Shown here: positions 43,375-51,300 of the stretch, in pieces
How positions within the stretch are numbered: the first letter of the stretch is position 1
How the letters are laid out: each line of letters begins with the position of its first letter
Origin: Paludibacteraceae bacterium
GTDB taxonomy: Bacteria > Bacteroidota > Bacteroidia > Bacteroidales > Paludibacteraceae
Length of the DNA: 56,912 nucleotides
NCBI GenBank assembly: GCA_017448985.1
Contig: JAFSKL010000005.1
Coordinates: 1-56,912, forward strand
Reading direction: 5' to 3'
Notes under the pieces: model-generated
What the model was told of the DNA's origin: nothing
Database searches by the model: none
Seen by the model: the letters and a program-made list of their open reading frames with translations, nothing else
Translations under genes and position numbers: made by a program

Positions 43375-44477
43375 ACATTAAAAAGGAAATGCATAATGTC
43401 ACCGTCCTGCACGAGATAGTCCTTGCCTTCGGTGGACAGTTTGCCGGCGGCTCGGCATTGTGCTTCGCCGCCAAGCTCGATGAAATCGGCGTATTTGATC
43501 ACTTCGGCACGTATGAATCCGCGCTCAAAATCCGTATGGATGACACCGGCACATTGCGGAGCTTTGGCGCCCGCCTTGAAAGTCCACGCACGCACTTCAT
43601 CGCTTCCGGCAGTAAGGAAAGTACGGAGGTTAAGCAGCGCATATGCGGCTTTGATGAGGCGATTGACACCGGATTCTTCGAGCCCAAGCTCTTCGAGGAA
43701 CATCTGCCGCTCTTCGTAAGTCTCCAGTTCGGCTATCTCGCTTTCTATCTTGGCAGCGAGAACAAGCACTTGCGCGTCTTCATCCTTGACAGCCTCGCGT
43801 ACTTGCTCCACATACGCGTTGCCGGTGACAGCCGAAGCCTCATCCACATTGCAGACATACATCACAGGCTTGTTGGTCAGCAGGAAAAGGTCCCGCGCCG
43901 CCTGCTCTTCGTCTTTGTTGGCCAACTCCACAGTACGGGCGTTGCGTCCCTGCGAAAGCGCTTCACGGTACTTGACGAGCACCTCTAATTGCAGTTTGGC
44001 ATTCTTGTCACCACCGGCTTTGGCCGCTTTCTCACACTTGGCAATACGGCTTTCTACCGTCTCCAGGTCCTTGAGCTGCAGCTCGGCATCAATGATCTCT
44101 TTGTCGCGCACAGGGTTAACGCTACCGTCCACATGTACCACATTCTCGTCGTCGAAGCAGCGCAGGACATGAATAATGGCGTCCGTCTCGCGAATATTGG
44201 CCAGGAACTTATTGCCGAGTCCCTCGCCTTTGCTCGCGCCCTTGACCAACCCGGCAATGTCCACTATCTCCACGGTCGTCGGGATGATACCCCGTTCCGG
44301 ATGACACAGTTCGCCGAGTCTGATGAGCCTTTCGTCGGGCACGGTGATCACACCCACATTGGGTTCAATGGTGCAGAACGGGAAGTTGGCGCTCTGCGCT
44401 TTAGCATTACTCAGACAGTTGAAAAGGGTCGATTTACCCACATTGGGCAGCCCTACTATTCCACATTGTAAAGACAT
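43371..44477 (-). CDS. ychF: Ribosome-binding ATPase YchF
   Basis: Obg-family P-loop ATPase of 368 residues. It starts [20 protein letters not shown]; the G3 region is [17 protein letters not shown]4 is replaced by the family's NVDE (MYVCNVDEA), explaining its ATP preference. The TGS domain lies at the C-terminus ([20 protein letters not shown], ending HFLFNV). It acts in translation and oxidative stress in other bacteria. Full length. Confidence 0.97.
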   Translation of the reverse strand: MSLQCGIVGLPNVGKSTLFNCLSNAKAQSANFPFCTIEPNVGVITVPDERLIRLGELCHPERGIIPTTVEIVDIAGLVKGASKGEGLGNKFLANIRETDAIIHVLRCFDDENVVHVDGSVNPVRDKEIIDAELQLKDLETVESRIAKCEKAAKAGGDKNAKLQLEVLVKYREALSQGRNARTVELANKDEEQAARDLFLLTNKPVMYVCNVDEASAVTGNAYVEQVREAVKDEDAQVLVLAAKIESEIAELETYEERQMFLEELGLEESGVNRLIKAAYALLNLRTFLTAGSDEVRAWTFKAGAKAPQCAGVIHTDFERGFIRAEVIKYADFIELGGEAQCRAAGKLSTEGKDYLVQDGDIMHFLFNV

Positions 44478-44482
44478 AAAGA

Positions 44483-44517
44483 TATTTACGATTTGGTCAT
44501 TTACGATTTACCATTTA
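44483..44517. repeat. Five-unit 7-bp repeat before ychF (ATTTACC class)
   Basis: TATTTAC, GATTTGG, TCATTTA, CGATTTA, CCATTTA: 35 bases filling the gap between the DUF4832-type gene and ychF; the TAA stop of the former lies inside the last unit. Confidence 0.8.
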
Positions 44518-46065
44518 TCGGATATGTTTGTTTCCGTTTTGTATAACGATGCCTTGGTACGAATCGTCCACGGGACGCCCAAGCAGGTCAAACGCCTGTC
44601 CGTTCAACACCTCAGCTGATGTATTGTCTATCGCCTCATTAGCAGGCGGTTCCTGTCCGCCGGTGATGATAACCGACGCATTGAGGCGGTTCATACCGAG
44701 AGCAGCATCCCAGATGTCCTTGTTGGCAAAGCGCACGGCGAAGCGCGGATCATCGGCCAACGAAGTATAGGCATCGGGCAGACAGAGGTACAGATCGTAG
44801 GTGTCGGACACGATGCTCTCGGGTATAGTGATCTGCTCATTGATAGTGGCCACCTCTCCATTAGGTGCCCACCGACGCGGGTCAACATCGAGAGGGAAAC
44901 GGTAACTGCGCTTGGCGTTTTTGAGTACGATGTATGCGTGGCGTTCGTTGTACAGCGGTGCATAGCCCGTATTGCGGATCTGCATCTCAACCGACAGCTT
45001 GTCGCCGGCCTCTACTTCGTCGCTGTAACTGCCGTTCACCAACTGGAATCGGTAACCCATCCTGCGGTTCAGTTCGTCGAATGTGCCGTCATTGCGCCAA
45101 CGATTGGTGATCAACGGCGCGTAGCCGTTCTGGATAAAGGTCCAGTGCAACCGGTTCATCTCCGCTGTCGTCTGTGCATAGGTAGCATTGGCCGCAGCTA
45201 CCGACTCATCGAGGATACACGACTCGCCTCCAAGCGGCACATACAGCGTCTCTTGTGCTATATAGGGTTTCTGCGTCGCCGTGTCTTCGTAGGTGCCCAT
45301 GTCACCCCAGCGCTCGAGAAAAGCGTCATTATGGTGTGCCAGACGCGCTTTGGCGGTGCCCGTATAAGCCTCTTCGGCTGTCAACGGATCGGTCGTTCCC
45401 ACATATCCGGTCTTGAAAAGCGGTGTACGGAGTTGGATACAACGGTCACCGGGCACGGCTTCCAAAAGGGCATCGACCAAGGCCCTGCGGCTCTCGTTCA
45501 TCGTACTCTGCTGGTTCCCGTAATTGTCGGTATAGTACCACTCGCCCCACGCACCGATGAATCCGGCCTGGAAGACGAAGATGACATCAGCGTTAGCCTG
45601 CCAATGGCTCTTGTACTGACTGATATGGCTCTTGGCAATATCGAGCGGAGCGTCCTTTGCCGAATCCTCACCTTTGCCGTTCACATAAGTGGTGTTGATG
45701 TAGGAGAAACGCAGAATGGCCTTGAGACCTTTGTTGCGCAACACCTGCATATCCTCGTCAAAACCGTTCAGCACTTCGTCGGGCAAAGTGGACGAGTTAC
45801 GGAAGTTCTCCAGGTAATAATGGACGAGCACAATGGAGATCCCGTCTTTGTTCATATGGTCGTCCAAAGTGCTTTCCTTTCCCTTGACGGCATAAGGTTT
45901 CTTGGCTGTCAGATGTCCTTCGAGCATCGTGATAAATCCCCGTTCGGGATTCGGGAAGATGGTGTTGTCATCGGCTGAATAGGTAACCGAAGCAGCGAAA
46001 GAGGTCGCCACGGAAAGGAACACAACACACGCTACAAGAATTGATTTTTTCATTATGTTGGTCAT
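44515..46065 (-). CDS. Secreted DUF4874/DUF4832-type protein with T9SS-like tail
   Basis: A 516-residue exported protein (signal peptide MKKSILVACVVFLSVATSFA; start may be the second ATG at 46053). The N-terminal half carries the NPERGF motif and a barrel-like region (ILRFSYINTTY, VFQAGFIGAWGEWYYTDNYG) as in the paired DUF4874 and DUF4832 domains, thought to be glycoside-hydrolase-like; activity unknown. A beta domain follows. The end, GQAFDLLGRPVDD then GIVIQNGNKHIR, resembles T9SS type A sorting tails. It directly follows galM, so a role in galactose-containing glycans is possible (inference). Confidence 0.82.
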   Translation of the reverse strand: MTNIMKKSILVACVVFLSVATSFAASVTYSADDNTIFPNPERGFITMLEGHLTAKKPYAVKGKESTLDDHMNKDGISIVLVHYYLENFRNSSTLPDEVLNGFDEDMQVLRNKGLKAILRFSYINTTYVNGKGEDSAKDAPLDIAKSHISQYKSHWQANADVIFVFQAGFIGAWGEWYYTDNYGNQQSTMNESRRALVDALLEAVPGDRCIQLRTPLFKTGYVGTTDPLTAEEAYTGTAKARLAHHNDAFLERWGDMGTYEDTATQKPYIAQETLYVPLGGESCILDESVAAANATYAQTTAEMNRLHWTFIQNGYAPLITNRWRNDGTFDELNRRMGYRFQLVNGSYSDEVEAGDKLSVEMQIRNTGYAPLYNERHAYIVLKNAKRSYRFPLDVDPRRWAPNGEVATINEQITIPESIVSDTYDLYLCLPDAYTSLADDPRFAVRFANKDIWDAALGMNRLNASVIITGGQEPPANEAIDNTSAEVLNGQAFDLLGRPVDDSYQGIVIQNGNKHIR

Positions 46066-47085
46066 TTATATAAATCGATAGATGGTTTGTTGCCGGAACT
46101 CCTCTCCGGGACGGAGGACGGGTGACGGGAAGTTAGGATGATTGATGGCATCGGGCACATTCTGGGTCTCGAGACAAACGGCGTTCTGGGGCCGGTAGAG
46201 CGTAGCGCTCTTGCCGATATTTTCCTCCACATAATTGCCGGTATAGACCTGCAACGCCGGACAGGTAGTGAGAACCTGCATAGTGCGACCGGAGGCTTGC
46301 AGCACAGCGGCAAGTTGAGGGAACCTCTCCCCGGCCCTCCCCTCAAGGGAGGGAGGTGATTGTAATATCCAATTATTGTCAATGCCACGGCCGGGAGCAA
46401 AGAAGGGGAGGTCGATACGATCGCCAATGAGGGTCGGTTGGCGGAAGTCCATGGGTGTACCCTCGACGGGCAGCACTTCACCGGTGGGGCAAGCGGTGTC
46501 GTCAAAGGGTGTGTAAGCGTCCGCCAAGACCTGCAGCAAGTGGTTGCGCACCGAAGGTGAGTCCTCGCCGTTCAAGTTGAAATAGGCGTGGTTGGTGAAG
46601 TTGACGATGGTCGGCGCATCGGTCTTGGCCTCGTAGGAGATGGAGAGCGCATTGTCATCGGTCAGTTCGTAGGTCACCCAAATATCGAGGTTACCCGGAT
46701 AGCCTTCCTCGCCATCGGCGGAGCGGTAGTGCAAGCACAACCTCTCCCCTGCCCTCCCCTCAAGGGAGGGAGTTTGATCGACCACTTCCCACTCTTTCTC
46801 GTTGAAGCCGTGGAGGCCGCCGTGGAGAGAGTTGGTGCCGTTGTTGACAGGCAGTTGGTAGGACTTACCGTCAAGAACGAACCGACCGTTTTTGATGCGG
46901 TTGGCACAACGGCCGATGATGGCGTTGAAGTAGGTCTCTTTGGTGCGCCACTCGTCCTCCGAGGCAAAACCAAGGACGATATCTTTGACCTCACCTTGAT
47001 CGTTCGGCACGAGGAGACGGGTCAGTTTGGCTCCGTAAGTGGATATCTGGGCCTGCAAGCGGCCGTTGGAAAGGGTATATAACAT
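46066..47085 (-). CDS. galM: Aldose 1-epimerase (galactose mutarotase)
   Basis: Interconverts alpha and beta anomers of galactose for GalK. From the ATG chosen the protein has 339 residues: ISTYGAKLTRLLVPN, GRCANRIKNGRFVLDGK, NSLHGGLHGFNEKEWEV (catalytic His), NFTNHAYFNL (second His), and QVYTGNYVEE with the catalytic Glu. A TTG in the upstream repeat would add 13 residues and is less likely. Two in-frame copies of a dispersed element encode PSLEGRAGER twice, once before the LHYRSADGEEGYPG loop and once near the C-terminus. Confidence 0.94.
   Translation of the reverse strand: MLYTLSNGRLQAQISTYGAKLTRLLVPNDQGEVKDIVLGFASEDEWRTKETYFNAIIGRCANRIKNGRFVLDGKSYQLPVNNGTNSLHGGLHGFNEKEWEVVDQTPSLEGRAGERLCLHYRSADGEEGYPGNLDIWVTYELTDDNALSISYEAKTDAPTIVNFTNHAYFNLNGEDSPSVRNHLLQVLADAYTPFDDTACPTGEVLPVEGTPMDFRQPTLIGDRIDLPFFAPGRGIDNNWILQSPPSLEGRAGERFPQLAAVLQASGRTMQVLTTCPALQVYTGNYVEENIGKSATLYRPQNAVCLETQNVPDAINHPNFPSPVLRPGEEFRQQTIYRFI
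46322..46356 (-). repeat. Palindromic GAGGGGAG-type element inside galM, copy 1
   Basis: Minus strand reads CTCCCTTGAGGGGAG, then GGCCGGGGAGAGGTT. In frame it encodes SPPSLEGRAGERF between NWILQ and PQLAAVL. Confidence 0.82.
46740..46773 (-). repeat. Palindromic GAGGGGAG-type element inside galM, copy 2
   Basis: Minus strand reads CTCCCTTGAGGGGAG, then GGCAGGGGAGAGGTT. In frame it encodes TPSLEGRAGERL between EWEVVDQ and CLHYRS. The two galM copies differ by only a few bases. Confidence 0.82.
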
Positions 47086-47099
47086 AGCGGTTGATGTTT

Positions 47100-47139
47100 G
47101 ATGGTCAACTAGTCTTCTAGTCAACTAGAGGACTAGTCG
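47100..47139. repeat. 8-bp CTAG repeat at the galK 3' end (ACTAGTCN class)
   Basis: CTAG recurs at exactly 8-bp steps (47109, 47117, 47125, 47133). The TAG of the last CTAG on the minus strand is the galK stop codon (47133-47135). Sister arrays lie at the 3' ends of the BspA-like and TonB receptor genes. Confidence 0.87.
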
Positions 47140-48302
47140 ATTTTTCGTGAACCGTCACCGATGACAACGGGGATGATGATAGGTTTGTGGCCGTACTTGG
47201 CTTCGAAGGCTTCTACGGCACGGCGTGTGAAGGCATCGTACAGTTCGTCCTTGACGAGGTTGATGGTACATCCGCCGAAACCGCCACCCATGATACGCGA
47301 ACCGGTGACGCGGCACTCTTTGGCGATATCGTTGAGGAAGTCGAGTTCCTCGCAGCTCACCTCGTACTCACGGCTCAAGCCCTCGTGTGTGCGGTACATC
47401 TGGCGTCCCACCTCTTCGTAGTCACCCTTGACGAGTGCATCACAGACAGCGAGGACGCGGTCTTTCTCGCCGAGCACAAACGTAGCACGTTGCAGATCTT
47501 CGGCTGTAATTTTTAATTTTTCATTTTTAATTTTTAATTCTTCTAAGTCCTCCCATGTACAGTCACGGAGAGTCTCTATCTTGCGTTCTGGATGGAGGGC
47601 TTGGATAGCCTCAGCCACTTTCTCGCACGACCGGCGACGGTCGTTGTAGGGCGAACCGGCAAGTTCATGTTTGACGCAAGAGTTGACGAGCACGAGCCGG
47701 TAACCTTTGGGCTCGAAGGGGAAATACTCGAACTCACGGCTCCGGCAGTCGAGACGCATCAGTTTGCCTGCCTGTCCGAAGACGGAAGCGAACTGGTCCA
47801 TGATACCACAGTTGCAGCCTATGTACTTATGCTCGGTAGCCTGTCCGGCAAGCACCATATCCCATTTGGAGATTGTACCGTGGAACAGGTCGTTCAGTCC
47901 GAACGCAAAGCAGCTCTCGAGTGCTGCAGAAGACGACATACCTGCTCCGAGGGGCACATCGCCGGCAAAGACGGTGTCAAAACCGCTTACCTCGACGCCC
48001 CGTTCGATCAGTTCGCGTGCCACGCCATAGACGAAACGGAGGCAGGTCTCTTCGGGTCCTTTGGGGTCATTGACCGGCCACTCGCCGTACTCGTTGAGGT
48101 CGAGCGAGAACGCCCGAACGAGGTCGGTGCCGTTAGGACGGATGACCGCCATGATACCTTGCTGCACGGCACCAGGGAAGACGAAACCGCCGTTGTAGTC
48201 GGTGTGCTCACCGATGAGGTTGATACGACCAGGCGAGGCAAACACGGTGCCTTCTCCGCCGAACTTGTCTGCAAACGCAGCTAAAAGATGTTGTTTTTCC
48301 AT
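47133..48302 (-). CDS. galK: Galactokinase
   Basis: Phosphorylates galactose at C1 (Leloir pathway). The 389-residue GHMP kinase has the galactokinase signature GRINLIGEHTDYNGGFVFPG, the ATP loop PLGAGMSSSAALESCFAFG, the catalytic region NCGIMDQFAS and the C-terminal GGGFGGCTINLV. A 35-base repeat lies in frame at about residues 254-266 (ELKIKNEKLKITAED), in a surface helix region. The stop codon is part of an 8-bp CTAG array. galM follows; galT and galE are not in the window. Confidence 0.96.
   Translation of the reverse strand: MEKQHLLAAFADKFGGEGTVFASPGRINLIGEHTDYNGGFVFPGAVQQGIMAVIRPNGTDLVRAFSLDLNEYGEWPVNDPKGPEETCLRFVYGVARELIERGVEVSGFDTVFAGDVPLGAGMSSSAALESCFAFGLNDLFHGTISKWDMVLAGQATEHKYIGCNCGIMDQFASVFGQAGKLMRLDCRSREFEYFPFEPKGYRLVLVNSCVKHELAGSPYNDRRRSCEKVAEAIQALHPERKIETLRDCTWEDLEELKIKNEKLKITAEDLQRATFVLGEKDRVLAVCDALVKGDYEEVGRQMYRTHEGLSREYEVSCEELDFLNDIAKECRVTGSRIMGGGFGGCTINLVKDELYDAFTRRAVEAFEAKYGHKPIIIPVVIGDGSRKID
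47507..47541. repeat. Five-unit 7-bp repeat inside galK (TTAATTT class)
   Basis: TAATTTT, TAATTTT, TCATTTT, TAATTTT, TAATTCT: 35 bases, translated on the minus strand as KIKNEKLKI. The same unit class is intergenic at 22643-22677 and 24963-24990. Confidence 0.82.
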
Positions 48303-48328
48303 AATATTATTTTATTTAGTTGTCAGTT

Positions 48329-48376
48329 GATAGTTGACTAGTCGACTAGTTTACTAGCGGACTAGTGGACTAGTTT
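48329..48376. repeat. 8-bp CTAG repeat at the BspA-like gene 3' end
   Basis: CTAG recurs at exactly 8-bp steps (48338, 48346, 48354, 48362, 48370), with degenerate units on the left side (GTTGATAG-type). The CTAG at 48362 supplies the TAG stop of the BspA-like gene and the unit before it encodes its last residues (KLVH). Confidence 0.88.
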
Positions 48377-51300
48377 ACCTGTAGCGTCATAGAGACGGCC
48401 GTTGCGGAGGATATAGAGTTGACCCTCCCGTAGCACCTTTGTACTTTGTACCTTGTCCATTGTACCTTCCTCGATTCCTGTGGGGTATGTCTTCTTGAAG
48501 GCGCAGGTCATGGTCATATCGCCATAGAGAACACAGTTGATCTTGGTGGATGTCTCTTCCAGTTTCTCCTCGCTGTCGTACCACGCATCGAGTTCATAGC
48601 CCTCATTGGGGATAGCCTCCAGCGTAAATTCGGCCATGTACGGTCCGGTATTGCTCTTGCTCAGTCCGTCCACTAAGCAGACACCGCCTTCTTCGGGTGT
48701 CACTTTGACGGTAAGGGTGAAGAACTGCACAACGAAGTTGGCCGTGACAGTGGTGTCGGAAGTGACAACGAGTTCGCGTTCGGGTTTGGTCACTCCGTCG
48801 GACCAGTTGACGAAACCATATCCGAAATCAGGCTCTGCGGTCAGGTGGAGCGTCGTGCCTTCGGGCACGGCGTCGAGGTCGATCTCGGTCTCTGCCACCT
48901 CTATCTTTCCGTTTTCTGCCTTGAGCGTCACGGTACACTTGAACTGACCGGTGAAGTAACCCGGTGCTTTCTCGCCGCCGTCAGGACGGGCATAGGTGAT
49001 ATCTTTAGGATTTGCGTTGTCGAAGGCCGTTCCCTTGCCGCCGACGAGCGCGTTGCAGATTTTGAACATATCTCCTGATTTCTCGATGTTGGCTCGCTTG
49101 CTCCAGTTGTCGTCGCAGAGGATGGTCTTCAAGCCATCACAATAAGCGAACATACCGCTTACATCCGTTACTTGGCTCATGTCGAAATGCCGCAAGTCGA
49201 GCGACTCCAATTTACCACAGGAACTGAACATGTAGCGCATCTTCGTTGCTTCGGATGTGTTGAGGAACTCGATTCCTTCGATGGTCTCCAGCTTGGAGTG
49301 GTCGTAGAACCAGTTGGTGAGATCAGTCGGTCGCACTTCGGCGAACGACTCGTCGAACACCACTTTCGTAACATCATCGTTGTAGTCGTGTTTGTATCCA
49401 CGTACATCCAGATCCTCGTAGATCACGGATGGGAGGAAGTAGCGGAGGTTATCGTTGCGGAAGGAGAGCGTGGTGGTAGTAGCATCGTAGGCGGTGTACA
49501 CCTCCTTGGCGTCGAATAAGCGGAAGTATCCTTCGCTGCCGGCGCCTTCGTCGAGCCGTGCCCAACTATTGTCCGCATGGCTGTCGGAGAAGGCAGTCCC
49601 TTGGTCGCCCACCAGGCTCGTACAGCCTTTGAACATATCTTCGCAGAGAGACGGGTCGATCGATGTCCAGTCGGCATACCAGAAGATGTTTTTCAGCGCG
49701 GAGCAGCCATCAAACATACGGGCGAACATGAGCGACAGTTCCGAACCATGCCATGTACGCAGATCCACTGTCTCCAAGGCCGTACAGCCGGAGAACATCT
49801 CCGACAGGTCGCTTGCCAGCGAGAAATCGAAGGCCTTGAGGTCAACGGATTGCAGGGCCTTACAGCCATTGAACATTGCCGCGAAGGCATTCACGTTGTG
49901 CGTGTCGAAATGGCTGAGGTCGAGCGATGTGAGTTTCTCGCAGCCGTAGAACATCATCATCATGTTGACCGCATCTCCGGTGTAGAGATAGTCGATATGC
50001 TCTATCTCCGTGAGCTCCTTGAAGCCATAGAAGAAGAAACTCATGTCTATCGGATGATAGAAGACCATACTGGTGTCGAGCACGATCTTGGTCACGCTGT
50101 TGCGGTATTCATCGCTATACCACAGGGTTATTCCGCTGTTCAACTCCCGGTTGGTGTCGTAGTAGAGGGTGAGCGTCTTATCTCCGTCGGACGCGAAAGC
50201 ATAGAGTTCGGGGATGTGCGTGCAGAAATAGCCCGGGTGGTCAATGCCTCCGTCAGGACGGGCAAAGGTCTTGTTTGTGTATTCGGCGTCAATGAACATA
50301 CCTGCAGGAAGCTTGGTGCCCCCTTCGCCGCAGAGGCTCGTACAGCCCGCGAACATATCATCGGACTCCGCTTCGAGTTCGCTCCAGTCCTGATCGCAGA
50401 CGATGTACACCAAGGCACTGCAGGCCCCGAACATCCCGGACATATCCATTACGTGGCTCATGTCGAAATTCCGTACATCGAGCGTTGTCAGCGATTCGCA
50501 GTCCCAGAACATTTTTCTCATTTCAGTCGCACTATGTGTGTCAAACTGGCTGACATCCAGATTCTTCAAACGTTTGCAGCCATCAAATAGGAACCCCATG
50601 TCTGTCACGTTGCCGGTATTGAAATTATAGAGCGAGAGATCTGTCAACTCGCTACATCCGGAGAACATACCGGACATATCGGTCACATTGTGCGTGTCGA
50701 AACTGCTCAGCGCCAATGCCTCCACGGAACAATCTTCGAACATATCTTCCATCTTCGTCACGTTCGTTGTCTTGAAGTTGCTCACATCGATGGCTTTCAA
50801 ATTGTAGCAATGGCTGAACATGAACGACATGTCGGTCACGGCAGAGGTATTCAGATAGTCCAAGTGCTCGATCTCCTCCAGTTTTGACCATGTGTAAAAC
50901 CAACTCCTCGTGCTCGTTGGCCGCGCATCTTTGACGGACGGGTCGAGCACCACTTTGGTGATATTCTCACTGATGGAGAAATCACTATAGCTATACCAGT
51001 AGTAAATGCCGTCATTCTCCACCATTTTGCCGTCGTAGTAGAGGGTGAGCGTTTTGCCCTCGTCGGATGCAACACCGTAGAGCAGCGGTATGTCCTCACA
51101 GAAATAGCCTTCATTGCCTTCGCCTTTGTCGAGGCGAGCCCAGGAGTAGTTCACGTGTCCTTCGTTGTACGGTGTGCCGGCACCGCCCACCAGAGACGCA
51201 CAGTCCAGGAACATATTGTCCGAAGTGCTCAAGCCCGCTATGCCGCTCCAGTCGTACTTACAGATGATATACTTGAGAGAAGAGGAGCCCCGGAACATAT

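Noticed and set aside
47086..47124. TTG start adding 13 residues to galM
   Set aside because: The extra codons are read from the 8-bp CTAG repeat and do not match galM N-termini.
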